DNA from: Candidatus Bathyarchaeota archaeon | GTDB taxonomy: Archaea > Thermoproteota > Bathyarchaeia > Bathyarchaeales > Bathycorpusculaceae | Reading direction: 5' to 3' | NCBI GenBank assembly: GCA_026014595.1 | Contig: JAOZHY010000002.1 | Span: 1 to 64,000 of the forward strand | DNA: 64,000 nucleotides | In this document: positions 42,206-51,502 of the stretch, in pieces | Numbering within the stretch: position 1 is the stretch's first letter | Layout: each line of letters begins with the position of its first letter | Notes under the pieces: generated by a model | What the model was told of the DNA's origin: nothing | What the model saw: the letters and a program-made list of their open reading frames with translations, nothing else | Database searches by the model: none | Program-made: the position numbers and the translations under genes

Positions 42206-44281
42206 ATGAAGCTGCCAGCCATAACCCTGATCCAGGAGGCGCTTTCACGTTTTGACGAATGCATCCGGAAAGAGTGGCTGGTGACGAATGGGCTGGGCGG
42301 CTACGCTTCCTCCACAGTCGCGGGCGTAAACACGCGGAAATACCATGGTTTGCTCGTTGCCGCGCTGCATCCGCCGGGCGACCGAACCGTCTGTCTCGCG
42401 AAGCTGGATGAGGAGGCGCGCGTGGGCAACAACATTTACCCGCTTGGGGCTAACGAGTTTCAGGGCAAGATTTTTCCGCAGGGCTACCTGTCGCTGAAAG
42501 AATTCTCGGTTTCTCCTTTCCCCAGATACGTCTACAGCGTGGAAGATGTAGAGGTTGAAAAGACTGTTTTCATGCCGAGGGAAAGAAACGCCACCGTGAC
42601 GGTTTACAACGTGGTGAACGGCAGCGATTCGGAGACGAAGCTTAGGATTTACCCCTTGCTGAACTGCAGGCATTTTCACTCTGTCGTGGACAGGAGACAA
42701 AGCCCGCTGGAGTTCAGCCAAACGCAAGATAGTCGAGAAGTCGAATTGGCGTTCACCAACCCGAAAGCCTCAGTCGTTGTCCGAGCCACCAGTGGAACGT
42801 TCACCGCGAAACCAAACTGGCTGGACCGTCTTTTCTATCGTGAGGAAGCCGCGCGGGGCGAAAGCAGCATTGACGATTGTTATCAACCTGGCTTCTTCGA
42901 GGTGGTCGTTCCGCCAAAACGACGAGACCGATTCGCCGTAGTCGCCGCGGCAAGCGAGAACAGGATGGATTGCAGGGAAGACTTGGACGCGGTCGGCTTC
43001 TCAATGTACGATGTTGATGGCTTGATGCGGAAAGAGCTGGACACACGTGAAAAATTGCTTGCCGAGTTTTACGGTTTGCACAAGCAGGTGCCGCTGAGCG
43101 ACTGGCTGAACTGGCTTCTCTTGACTGCGAACGCTTTCATTGTTAAAAGCATAAATGATGGCAGGTCTGTCGTGGCGGGATATTACTGGTTTGAGTCATG
43201 GGGCAGGGACACTTTCATCTCGCTGCCTGGCCTGATGCTTGTAACGGGCAGGCTTGAGGATGCCAGGAAAATCTTTCTGCAGTTTGCCCGCCACAGCAAA
43301 CAGGGTTTAATTCCGAACTATATTCAGGACAGGACTGGCAAGCCAGCCTACAACACGGTAGACGCCACGTTATGGTACGTCAACGCGGTTCTGCAGTACC
43401 TGAAGTACACGGGCGACTACAGATTCGTCCAGAAACACCTGTGGAACGACTTGAAAGCAGTGATTGATTTTCACGAGAAAGGCACCAGCTATGGCATACG
43501 AGTGGACGGCGATGGCTTGCTGGCGCATGGTCCGCAGTTGACTTGGATGGATGCTACTGTGGATGGCGATGCGGTGACGCCGCGGGCGGGAAAAGCCGTG
43601 GAAGTCCAAGCATTGTGGTATAATGCGTTGAGGACTATGCAGCGTTTAGCAGACAGGTTTGATGAGACGGGATTGGCAGAGAAGTATGGTGACATGGCTG
43701 AGAAGGCGCGGGCAAGCTTTAATCTGAAGTTTTGGAACAACCAAGCTAACTGTCTATTTGATGTCGTGGTGGAGTCGGACGCTGACGCGTCTCTCAGACC
43801 CAACCAAATACTCGCTGCTTCGTTAGATTTTGCCGTGCTGGACAGCAGCAAGGCTGAACAGGTTGTTGATGTGGTACAACGTGAGCTTCTGACACCCTTT
43901 GGGCTGCGGACGCTGGCGCGCAACGATGGACGGTATCATGGGATGTACGTGGGAGACAGGCGCAGCAGAGACCAAGCTTACCACAACGGCACGGTTTGGC
44001 CTTGGCTACTGGGACCGTTCACCACGGCTTATTTGAAGGTTAAGGGACACGCGGACTACAGGGTTGAGTATGCGCTGAAGAATTTCCTCTTGCCCTTGTT
44101 CACGCAGCAACTATCCGAGGCGGGGCTCGGCACATTAAGCGAAATCTTTGACGGCGAACCGCCACATGCTCCGAGGGGTTGTGTGGCGCAGGCGTGGAGC
44201 GTGGCTGAGCCGTTGCGGGCTTACGTGGAAGACGTGATGCAGGTTAAGCCTCGCTATGAACGAGAGGTTCTGCAGTTTTAA
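42206..44281 (+). CDS. Amylo-alpha-1,6-glucosidase, glycogen debranching type, 691 aa
   Basis: N-terminal GDE domain (TNGLGGYASSTVAG, KYHGLLVAAL) and a C-terminal (alpha/alpha)6 barrel with WFESWGRDTFISLPGL and GTVWPWLLGPF. It cuts alpha-1,6 branches of glycogen-like polymers in the cytoplasm. The start overlaps the DUF89 stop region (TAA then ATG). It is convergent with galT, overlapping by 4 nt. Confidence 0.9.
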   Translation: MKLPAITLIQEALSRFDECIRKEWLVTNGLGGYASSTVAGVNTRKYHGLLVAALHPPGDRTVCLAKLDEEARVGNNIYPLGANEFQGKIFPQGYLSLKEFSVSPFPRYVYSVEDVEVEKTVFMPRERNATVTVYNVVNGSDSETKLRIYPLLNCRHFHSVVDRRQSPLEFSQTQDSREVELAFTNPKASVVVRATSGTFTAKPNWLDRLFYREEAARGESSIDDCYQPGFFEVVVPPKRRDRFAVVAAASENRMDCREDLDAVGFSMYDVDGLMRKELDTREKLLAEFYGLHKQVPLSDWLNWLLLTANAFIVKSINDGRSVVAGYYWFESWGRDTFISLPGLMLVTGRLEDARKIFLQFARHSKQGLIPNYIQDRTGKPAYNTVDATLWYVNAVLQYLKYTGDYRFVQKHLWNDLKAVIDFHEKGTSYGIRVDGDGLLAHGPQLTWMDATVDGDAVTPRAGKAVEVQALWYNALRTMQRLADRFDETGLAEKYGDMAEKARASFNLKFWNNQANCLFDVVVESDADASLRPNQILAASLDFAVLDSSKAEQVVDVVQRELLTPFGLRTLARNDGRYHGMYVGDRRSRDQAYHNGTVWPWLLGPFTTAYLKVKGHADYRVEYALKNFLLPLFTQQLSEAGLGTLSEIFDGEPPHAPRGCVAQAWSVAEPLRAYVEDVMQVKPRYEREVLQF

Positions 44282-45315
44282 AGCTGGATTGTTTTCCTGA
44301 GTTCTGCGGCTGCGTTTTCTGGCATGATGGTGTTTATGTACATGCCCGTGCTTTTTTCGAAGCCTGCCCAGGTGGACAGTTGCGGATAAACCTCTAGGTG
44401 CCAGTGGTAGCAGTCCGCGTCGGTTTTGTCTATGGATAAGTGGATGCCGTAGTTGTATGGTGGGTCGTTCACCAAATTCTTCAGCCCTTTGAGGCTGGTT
44501 TTCAGGGTTTGGGCGAAGGCTTCAACTTCGGCTCTGTTTAGGCTGAGAAGGTTCATGTCGTGTTTTTTGGGGATTATCCAGAACTCCATTGGGTGCACGC
44601 TTGCGTACGGCGCGAATACTACAAATCGCGAGTTTTCAAGCACCAGCCGCGGAGTTTTCTTTTCTTTATCGATTAAATCGCAAAAAACGCATTTTTCATG
44701 TTGGTTTAGAAAGTTCTTGCTTGCTGCTATTTCTTCCGCGACTGTTCGGGGGATGATGGGTGTTGCGATTATCTGGCTGTGTGCGTGCGTTAGCGAGGCG
44801 CCTGCTTCCTTGCCGTAATTGCGGAATATCGAGACGTATCGCACGTATGATTTGGCGCTTAAGTCGTGGAGCCTGTCTATGTAAGCGTTAATAACGTGCA
44901 CCAACTGTGGGAGGTCCGCGTCTGCTGGGTTTTCATCGTGGTTGGGTGACTCCACCAGAACTTCATGGTGTCCGATGGCGTTGCCGTAGCTGTCGCTTTT
45001 GATTATCTGCGTCGTGTCCAAGGAGTTTTGTGGTGGGGAGAAGGCTGGGTACAGGTTGGGTATGCAGCGGATGAGCCAGTTCTTGTGGCGTAGCTTTTCT
45101 GTGTCCTTGTCTTTCACTATGTCGCCGTTTGATTTTAGATAGAGCAAGACGGCTGGCGGTGTCATGTGTTCATTGCCAGCGCAGAGGGGGCAAACGACGT
45201 TTTTGGATGTTTCTGTTTTTGGTTTGGCGAAGTCGGTGGGTCTTCTGCCACGCTCGGTGGCGATTACAACCCAGCGGTTTAACAAATAATCTTTTCTAAG
45301 CTCGTTGTAAACCAT
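44278..45315 (-). CDS. galT: Galactose-1-phosphate uridylyltransferase, 345 aa
   Basis: Leloir-pathway enzyme of the HIT superfamily. Two zinc-type C-x2-C pairs (CPLCAG, CVFCDL), the catalytic THAHSQ with the His nucleophile, and the C-terminal HWHLEVYP. Full length. Together with TIM and the debranching enzyme nearby it points to sugar and glycogen use. Confidence 0.9.
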   Translation of the reverse strand: MVYNELRKDYLLNRWVVIATERGRRPTDFAKPKTETSKNVVCPLCAGNEHMTPPAVLLYLKSNGDIVKDKDTEKLRHKNWLIRCIPNLYPAFSPPQNSLDTTQIIKSDSYGNAIGHHEVLVESPNHDENPADADLPQLVHVINAYIDRLHDLSAKSYVRYVSIFRNYGKEAGASLTHAHSQIIATPIIPRTVAEEIAASKNFLNQHEKCVFCDLIDKEKKTPRLVLENSRFVVFAPYASVHPMEFWIIPKKHDMNLLSLNRAEVEAFAQTLKTSLKGLKNLVNDPPYNYGIHLSIDKTDADCYHWHLEVYPQLSTWAGFEKSTGMYINTIMPENAAAELRKTIQL

Positions 45316-45524
45316 TTATGATGCCCGAGAGGGTAGAAAGGCTGCGGCGACTTTTTAGCGTTTCCTAGTGTTTACTCCGAGAATTTGAGACGAGTTTCTT
45401 TGGGTTTTCGGTGGAATTATGGAGAAACGGACTATTTCAAAGAACGTTTCAGCAGCCGGCAGGTTTTTGTTGCGGATGTTGGAAGGTTTTAATTATGGTT
45501 TAAACGATACTTACGGAGCAAGTC

Positions 45525-46193
45525 GTGGTCCTGATGGGTCGTCAACCGCGTGGTCAACGCATAACTCTGGCTGTTTCATTGCTGTCTCTAATCGGGTTCC
45601 TTCTTCTTGCGTTTTCGCTGAGCAACTTCTCCGCAGTTAACGCGGGCGTGAATTCTTGGGCAGTGACGATTCAGGCGGACTGGTTTACGCCTGTGGCTGT
45701 TGCGATTTCGGTTGTTTTTGACACGTACAGTCTGCTTTTAATCTCGCTGGCGATGGCTGTCTTGCTCTTTTACAAGAATTGCAGGAAACAAAGCGTCCTC
45801 TTGCTGGGCGCCATGGGCGGAGACGCCCTTCTGGTGGCAGCATCCAAAGCGCTCGTTTATTCGTCGAGACCAGCCAACGAGCTAATCGCGGAGACGGGTA
45901 ACTCTTTTCCAAGCGGGCACGTCACGGGAATTATAGTCTTCGCTGGTGTACTAACGTATTTCGCATGGCAAGTCTGGCGTTCCTCGAAAGCGAAGGCGGC
46001 GTCAAGCGTGTTTTATGTGGCAATCACTGTTGCCGTTGGCTTTGACAGGATATACCTTAACGTTCACTGGTTCAGCGACGTGCTGGGAGGACTCCTGCTG
46101 GGAACGTTCTGGCTGACATTTTCGATACTGGTTTTCCAGTACTTGGAGAGCCAGCAAATTATTCGTTGGCGGATGCTGTCTCGCTCGGGGTGA
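45525..46193 (+). CDS. PAP2-family membrane phosphatase, 222 aa
   Basis: Six or so membrane helices and all three PAP2 motifs: K-x6-RP in KALVYSSRP, PSGH in FPSGHVTG, and DRIYLNVHWFSDV. It removes phosphate from lipid phosphates or polyprenyl diphosphates. GTG 45525 has GGAG 6 nt upstream. Confidence 0.9.
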   Translation: MVLMGRQPRGQRITLAVSLLSLIGFLLLAFSLSNFSAVNAGVNSWAVTIQADWFTPVAVAISVVFDTYSLLLISLAMAVLLFYKNCRKQSVLLLGAMGGDALLVAASKALVYSSRPANELIAETGNSFPSGHVTGIIVFAGVLTYFAWQVWRSSKAKAASSVFYVAITVAVGFDRIYLNVHWFSDVLGGLLLGTFWLTFSILVFQYLESQQIIRWRMLSRSG

Positions 46194-46235
46194 TTATCCC
46201 CTTCCCTTATTTAAAGGACTAAAACTGGGTCTTTG

Positions 46236-47078
46236 CTATAATCTTCTGAGCATGTTTAGGGTTCCCAGATAGGTGCCGTCTAAAAGATACAGCTCTGCGT
46301 TGTCAACGTCCACGGCTTTCGACCGCAGGACTGGCCCGATGAGCGCTTCGCTGGCAAGAGTTTTTCGGGGTTTGGTTTCGTTCACAGGTCTGCCGCCGAG
46401 GATGTCGTTGAAGCTAGGCATCATGAAAATCTGCATCGCCTTAGGCGTGACGTTGTAATGCTTCTGAAGCGTCGCCTCAACTGTGCCCTCGACCTTCACG
46501 CCATGCTTCTGCAAGAGAACTTGGGCAAGGGCTTCAGTGTCGCAGGTGGCTTTCATCCACACTTGCCGCGTCATCTTGAAGCTTGCTGGGTCGCGGAACA
46601 CCACGACGGGGTGAAGGTGCCCCATGACCAGCGTTTTACAGCCTAATAGAGCTGGGGATGGCCACTTGTGACCGTGAAACAAGCCTACGTCGCCTATAAT
46701 TGTGCCTGTTGCTGGGAGCATCCGGATATTCTCTGGCAGCAGAGGTTCAAGGTTGGCGTCGTGGTTACCCCGCACTATGGCTATACTTTTCACGTGGTTT
46801 CGGAGTTCAGTGAAGAACTCAGGTATATCATGCCACTCGCCGGCTTCTGTGGTGACCACGGTGTACTTGACATCGCCAAGAATCACGAGCGCGTCAGGCT
46901 TCTGCTCAGAAAGCAACGCGACCAGTTTCTGCAGAATCCTCGGCGTCTGGCTCGGAACATGGATGCCCTTTTCCTGCAGCGCCAGCTCCCATCCCAGGTG
47001 AGGGTCGGCGATGACCAGAGTTTCTGTCTTGCCCGTTTTTATGAGCGCGGCAGGGTGAGGCAGCAGTAGCTTCAACAT
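46236..47078 (-). CDS. Metallophosphoesterase, calcineurin-like, 280 aa
   Basis: Motifs: ADPHLGWE, LGDVKY, RGNHD, HGHKW and MGHLHP, all metal ligands present. This is the MJ0037-type archaeal family; its substrate is not settled. It overlaps the inositol phosphatase gene upstream by 7 nt and is probably co-transcribed. Confidence 0.88.
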   Translation of the reverse strand: MLKLLLPHPAALIKTGKTETLVIADPHLGWELALQEKGIHVPSQTPRILQKLVALLSEQKPDALVILGDVKYTVVTTEAGEWHDIPEFFTELRNHVKSIAIVRGNHDANLEPLLPENIRMLPATGTIIGDVGLFHGHKWPSPALLGCKTLVMGHLHPVVVFRDPASFKMTRQVWMKATCDTEALAQVLLQKHGVKVEGTVEATLQKHYNVTPKAMQIFMMPSFNDILGGRPVNETKPRKTLASEALIGPVLRSKAVDVDNAELYLLDGTYLGTLNMLRRL

Positions 47079-47902
47079 TTGGGTTTTACCAAGCCGAGGA
47101 TGGTTTTATGAATCTGCGGGTTTCCCGAGGCTACAAACTTGATTTTTTCTTTGGCGTCCAGCTTGACTTCAAGCGCTTCGCCTTCAGGTGTGGTGACGGT
47201 CCCGCCTGCCTCTTTCAGTATGAGAACACCCGCTGCTACATCGGTTGCCCGGAGTTTGCCACGAATGTCCACGAAAGCGTCTGTTAAGCCCGCTGCCACG
47301 TAGCATAGCTCAAGCGCGTTGGCGCCGAAGTGCCTGATGTGCTTTGTATGCTGGATGAGGCTGGTTAGCTGAGACGCGATTTCAGCGACTCTGTAAGTGT
47401 TCAGGTCTAAACCAATCATCGCGTCGTCCAGTGACACCGCTGTGGAAGGGGCTATTTTTTCGCCGTCGCGGTAAGCGCCTTCGCCAGCCATTGCGGTGTA
47501 CGTAGTATCGTGATGGAGGTCTGCCACTAAACCCGCGTAAACCGAGGACAGAACAGGCGCGGTGGACACGGCTATGGATGTGGCGTAAAAGGGAAGTCCG
47601 CGGACAAGGTTGTTTGTGCCGTCTATCGGGTCAACAGTCACGTAACATTGTGCTGGCGTTGCGCCGAACTCTCTCACGCCCGACTCCTCGCTTATGAGTG
47701 TAAACGACACGCCCTGTTGCTGTAAAACCTCCACGATGGCTTTTTCCGCAGCCAAATCCACTAGCTTAATTGGGTCGCCGCCAGCGCCCACACCCAAATC
47801 AGGCGGCGGTTCCCTTCGAACTTTCAGGTGCGGCTGTATGCTGGCTTTGACGTTGTCTTTGCACTGCAGGAGAATCTTCAACCAGTCAGTTCGTTTTTTC
47901 AT
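47072..47902 (-). CDS. Inositol-1-monophosphatase/FBPase family, 276 aa
   Basis: Mg-dependent sugar phosphatase: SEESG, DPIDGTNNL and the late ATDVAAGVLILKEAGG. In archaea this family often serves as both inositol monophosphatase and fructose-1,6-bisphosphatase, so it may run gluconeogenesis. Full length. Confidence 0.88.
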   Translation of the reverse strand: MKKRTDWLKILLQCKDNVKASIQPHLKVRREPPPDLGVGAGGDPIKLVDLAAEKAIVEVLQQQGVSFTLISEESGVREFGATPAQCYVTVDPIDGTNNLVRGLPFYATSIAVSTAPVLSSVYAGLVADLHHDTTYTAMAGEGAYRDGEKIAPSTAVSLDDAMIGLDLNTYRVAEIASQLTSLIQHTKHIRHFGANALELCYVAAGLTDAFVDIRGKLRATDVAAGVLILKEAGGTVTTPEGEALEVKLDAKEKIKFVASGNPQIHKTILGLVKPKC

Positions 47903-47961
47903 TAAGACGCCTTCTTAATCGTTCTATATTGAGGTCGGACTGATAAAGACTTGTCCAACAA

Positions 47962-48564
47962 CTATTCTTTGAGCTTTCTCAGCACGAACTCAACGGGGAA
48001 AACCTGGAGCTTTCCACCACCAACCTGAATGCTCCGGGGCGCTGTGAACCCTCGTTTTTCGCGAACCAGAAACGCGTGTTTCACGTCTAAACCGCCGCCG
48101 TAACCGCCCAACCCGAAGCCGGCGCTGACCACCCTGTGGCAAGGAACAATCGGAGCGAAAGGATTTCGAGCCATGACGTTGCCGACCGCTCTCGCGCCGC
48201 CGCCTGCTGCCTTGGCAACAGAACCGTAAGTCGCCACGTAACCAACTGGGATGGCGGATGCCGTTTCGAGCACTCGGCGAGTGTAGGCTGGTAGATGCTC
48301 GGTGGATAACGGGAAGTTTTGAGCTGCATCTTTGCCGTCATAGATGCTTTTCACGTATGCAATAACACGGTCTGCGAATGCAGACGGCTCAGCGAAAACT
48401 TGGAAGGGAACGTTGAAAGGCAAGCCATGCAGAAGCCCAGCAAGCGCTCCGTTTTCGGTGGAGGCGAATGAGGTGCCGAAAACCCTGTGCTCATCGCAGG
48501 CAACCCCTACCCAAACATCATCGATGTTTTTAGCGTAAACACCTATCATACTCTGCCACACCAT
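47962..48564 (-). CDS. ogt: Methylated-DNA-protein cysteine methyltransferase, 200 aa
   Basis: DNA repair: removes O6-methyl from guanine. Helix-turn-helix YVATYGSVAKAAGGGARAVG, then NPFAPIVPCHRVV with the acceptor Cys and the GLGGYGGG loop. N-terminal domain shorter than in E. coli Ada. ATG 48564 (or 48549). Confidence 0.93.
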   Translation of the reverse strand: MVWQSMIGVYAKNIDDVWVGVACDEHRVFGTSFASTENGALAGLLHGLPFNVPFQVFAEPSAFADRVIAYVKSIYDGKDAAQNFPLSTEHLPAYTRRVLETASAIPVGYVATYGSVAKAAGGGARAVGNVMARNPFAPIVPCHRVVSAGFGLGGYGGGLDVKHAFLVREKRGFTAPRSIQVGGGKLQVFPVEFVLRKLKE

Positions 48565-48626
48565 GCATTGATAAGCGTATTAAGCGTTAAAACTCTTGTG
48601 CAGTTTCCTCGGCTCAGCGTTTTATG

Positions 48627-48773
48627 CTACTTCTTCTGTGAGCAATCCATGCAGATAGCGATTATCTTGACGTTTTGGAGAGGCTGCTGGAAGCGCAGAC
48701 CTTTCGCGAGCACAGTCACGTAGCCTAAAGGTTTCCCGCATTTCTGGCATCTGACGGGTTTAGCTTCGCTCAT
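48627..48773 (-). CDS. Zinc-ribbon micro-protein, 48 aa
   Basis: ATG 48773. Two C-x2-C knuckles: RCQKCGKPL and ICMDCSQ, spaced about 28 residues, with a basic middle. It would bind one zinc. A TATA-like TTATTAGG lies about 35 nt upstream on the minus strand. It is not overlapped by another good gene. Function unknown; the type resembles small archaeal zinc ribbons near RNA or proteasome genes. Confidence 0.6.
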   Translation of the reverse strand: MSEAKPVRCQKCGKPLGYVTVLAKGLRFQQPLQNVKIIAICMDCSQKK

Positions 48774-48938
48774 TTTCCATCATTTGAAATATGCAGCGTA
48801 AACTCCTAATAAGCTCTTATTCGTTAAATAACTCGGTCAGCGCTTAGGTCCAGCAAAAGGCACAAACACGGCTGTAGAGCGCTTATAAGTAACCTTAATA
48901 TGTTGTCTTGCGTATATCAACGAGAAAAGGTGAAAACC

Positions 48939-49574
48939 ATGGAAGGTTACGGTTCCCAGCCACAAGCGCAACAAAACGGTTTAGCCTGGATTCCCGGCGC
49001 CACCACAATCGGAGTCGTCTGCGGAGACGGCGTGGTCTTAGCCGCTGAAAAACGCGTGACATACGGCTACTTCGTCGCCAGCAAAGGCGGCAAAAAAGTC
49101 TTCAGAATAACCGACTGCATAGGGGCAGCCTGTGCGGGACTCGTCGGCGACATGCAAATCCTAGCCAAAGAAGTGGAAGCCCAAGCCGAACTGTTCAACA
49201 TGGACGTCGGCAGACCAATCACAGTCCGCGCCGCGTCAAAACTCATGGCAAACATACTCTTCAACCGCCGATACGCGCCATTAATCACACAGACAATTGT
49301 AGGCGGCTTAGATGACGAAGGTGCCTCGCTTTTCGTGCTAGACGTTCTGGGGTCGCTGATACCAGATAAGTATGCCGCAGTGGGTTCTGGAACAGAAATA
49401 GCCATGGGCGTCCTCGAAGAAGGCTACAAAGAAGGCATGAGTGTAGAAGAAGCAAAGAAGCTGGTGACCAGAGCCATAAAATCAGCTATAAGCAGAGACG
49501 CCATGAGTGGAGACGGCATAGACTTCCTGATAATAACCAAGGAAGGACTATCTGAAGAATCCATAAAATTCTAA
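48939..49574 (+). CDS. Proteasome beta-type subunit lacking Thr1, 211 aa
   Basis: 20S proteasome beta fold: GVVLAAEKRVT, then GGKKVF with Lys33, and GSGTEIAMG. But the cleavage site reads P-G-A-T-T-I-G: aligned on the family G-T-T-T-V-G, position 1 is Ala, not the catalytic Thr, while Glu17 and Lys33 are kept. It is thus likely an inactive or modulating beta subunit, with an active one elsewhere. ATG 48939 has AAGGTGA 6 nt upstream; the open frame before it has no site. Upstream TATA-like TAAGTAACC is near 48885. Confidence 0.85.
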   Translation: MEGYGSQPQAQQNGLAWIPGATTIGVVCGDGVVLAAEKRVTYGYFVASKGGKKVFRITDCIGAACAGLVGDMQILAKEVEAQAELFNMDVGRPITVRAASKLMANILFNRRYAPLITQTIVGGLDDEGASLFVLDVLGSLIPDKYAAVGSGTEIAMGVLEEGYKEGMSVEEAKKLVTRAIKSAISRDAMSGDGIDFLIITKEGLSEESIKF

Positions 49575-49637
49575 ACCCAAACCTATCCTAACGCTAACCA
49601 AGCAGCCGCAGGAAACTGCGCTTAGGGAGGAAACAGC

Positions 49638-50264
49638 TTGACGTTTGAATTGAACATAGAAGAAGGAAAATTCCTAATCAAACTTGCACGAAACGCGGTA
49701 GAAGAGTACTTAGAAACAAGGAAAACCATCAAGCCGCCAGAAAACACTCCCGCGAAGCTTCAGGAGCACTGCGGCGCCTTCGTCACCATAAACAGCCTCA
49801 AAAATGGCGAGAAACAGCTCCGTGGCTGCATCGGATACCCTTATCCGACTAATCCTCTGGTGGAAGCGGTTATTGATTCAGCCATCAACGCAGCAACACA
49901 AGACCCAAGATTCCATCCGCTCGTGCTAAGCGAACTCAGCAAAGTGATTTTTGAAGTCAGCGTGCTCACCCCACCTGAAAAGATAGAAGTTGAAAACCCG
50001 AAAGAGTACCTCAAGAAAGTCAAGGTCGGCGAAGACGGGCTGATCGTCGAAAAAGGCTACTACAAAGGGCTGCTTCTACCTCAGGTGCCAGTGGAGTGGG
50101 GCTGGTGCGAAGAAGAATTCCTCTGCCAATGTTGCGCCAAAGCCGGACTGCCCATGGATGCGTGGCTGACGAAGGATGCCAAAATCTACAAGTTCCACGC
50201 CATAATCTTCGAAGAAGAAGCTCCACAGGGGGAAGTCAAACGCGTGCACCTCAGCGGGGAGTAG
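49638..50264 (+). CDS. AMMECR1-family protein, 208 aa
   Basis: Conserved across archaea and eukaryotes; function unknown. The signature LRGCIGYPYPTNPLVEAV is present, with later PVEWGWCEEEFLCQCC. TTG 49638 has GGGAGG upstream. It follows the proteasome gene and faces the glycosyltransferase gene. Confidence 0.9.
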   Translation: MTFELNIEEGKFLIKLARNAVEEYLETRKTIKPPENTPAKLQEHCGAFVTINSLKNGEKQLRGCIGYPYPTNPLVEAVIDSAINAATQDPRFHPLVLSELSKVIFEVSVLTPPEKIEVENPKEYLKKVKVGEDGLIVEKGYYKGLLLPQVPVEWGWCEEEFLCQCCAKAGLPMDAWLTKDAKIYKFHAIIFEEEAPQGEVKRVHLSGE

Positions 50265-50269
50265 CAGGG

Positions 50270-51409
50270 CTATTTCACGGCGTTTTCGATGATTTCCACG
50301 GCTCGGTCTAGCCCACGGAACCTGTTGGAAACCGCGTTAAGCACAGCAACATTCCGCTTGTAGAACTCCATGTTTTCTTCGATTTTCTGAATCGCCACCC
50401 GCAGCTCGTTCCTATTCTTCGCGGTTATAGAGCAGCCCAGGTTCTGGAGCTTCGCGGCGTTGCCCATCTGCTCCGGCTGCGTCGGAATACAGACACTCGG
50501 TTTCCCGTACTTTATGGTTTCGAAGCATGTGGCGTGTCCCCCGCTGAAAATCACCAGCTTGGCGTTTCTGATGCAGTTCTGCCGTTCAGCCGCGCTCAGC
50601 CATGTATGTATCTCGCAGTTGCCTGCTTTGCCCGTCTTTCTCGTGCCAAGCACGCCCAAGCTGACCACGCTCTTGGTTTCAAGCTTTTCAAGCACGGGAA
50701 TTATCATATGCGTCAGCTTCGCCCTTGTCCCGAACGGTCCACTGATGGGCGCGAAAATGTGCTCTTCGCCGCCTTCCACGGGCGCGGTGTCAAGGAAGCT
50801 TCCGACGAACTCTACTTTTTCCCCGACGCCCATGCCGTCCAAATCGCCCAAATTATACTCTGAAACCGTGTACGGCGGCGGGTTGTCAGGCACGATTATC
50901 CATGCGCACTGCTTCACGTAACGTTCAACGAAGCGTTCGCCAGGGTTAAGCAACGCAGAAAAACCATAGCTCGGGCGCACCATGTTCGCTATGTAAACCG
51001 AGGGAATATGCCACCTGCTTGCGAGTCGGAGCGCATGCATGTCCCCGTCGGAAATGAGCAGGTCAGGCTTGATTTTCCTGATGTGACGCCGCAGGTCGTA
51101 GTAGCGGTGAACGGTTTCCATGCCGCTGCTGCTCTTGACTTCGAACGCGGCTTTCTCAGGGTTGTACGTGGGCAAGGGAAAGAGGATGTTGATGAGCGAC
51201 GCGGAAGTGACGATGCCATGCGCGTTCTCGTACCACGCCACGGGCGTGCACGGGTAAACGTTCCTGAACTCTTTTTGCAAAAGCTCATAGGCTTTGCCGC
51301 CTGAAAAAAAATGTAGCTCGTGACCTTTTTCCTGCAGTTTTTTGCCTAAAGGTATGATTCGGGAAACGTGTCCTAAACCGAGTTCGGCGCAGCAGAGCAT
51401 CAGTCGCAT
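50270..51409 (-). CDS. Glycosyltransferase, MurG/GT28-like, 379 aa
   Basis: N-terminal acceptor side with CCAELGLGHVSRIIPLG, C-terminal donor-binding part with FSGGHATCFETIKYGKPS and TQPEQMGNA. Two Rossmann domains. Likely adds a sugar to a lipid or surface glycan; donor not clear. ATG 51409 starts the conserved part. Confidence 0.82.
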   Translation of the reverse strand: MRLMLCCAELGLGHVSRIIPLGKKLQEKGHELHFFSGGKAYELLQKEFRNVYPCTPVAWYENAHGIVTSASLINILFPLPTYNPEKAAFEVKSSSGMETVHRYYDLRRHIRKIKPDLLISDGDMHALRLASRWHIPSVYIANMVRPSYGFSALLNPGERFVERYVKQCAWIIVPDNPPPYTVSEYNLGDLDGMGVGEKVEFVGSFLDTAPVEGGEEHIFAPISGPFGTRAKLTHMIIPVLEKLETKSVVSLGVLGTRKTGKAGNCEIHTWLSAAERQNCIRNAKLVIFSGGHATCFETIKYGKPSVCIPTQPEQMGNAAKLQNLGCSITAKNRNELRVAIQKIEENMEFYKRNVAVLNAVSNRFRGLDRAVEIIENAVK

Positions 51410-51502
51410 AAACCACAAGTGCGCGCCCCGATTTATTTTATTTTATCCCTAAACACATCAGAAAGCAAGTGTTTTAAGCCCAGAACGAGAAGAATAGAAG
51501 TC

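Noticed and set aside
46195-46235. TATA-like CTTATTTAAAGG between PAP2 and phosphoesterase genes
   Set aside because: It lies between two convergent genes, so it cannot be a promoter for either; similar AT/GGGCTA strings elsewhere are too short to call a repeat family.
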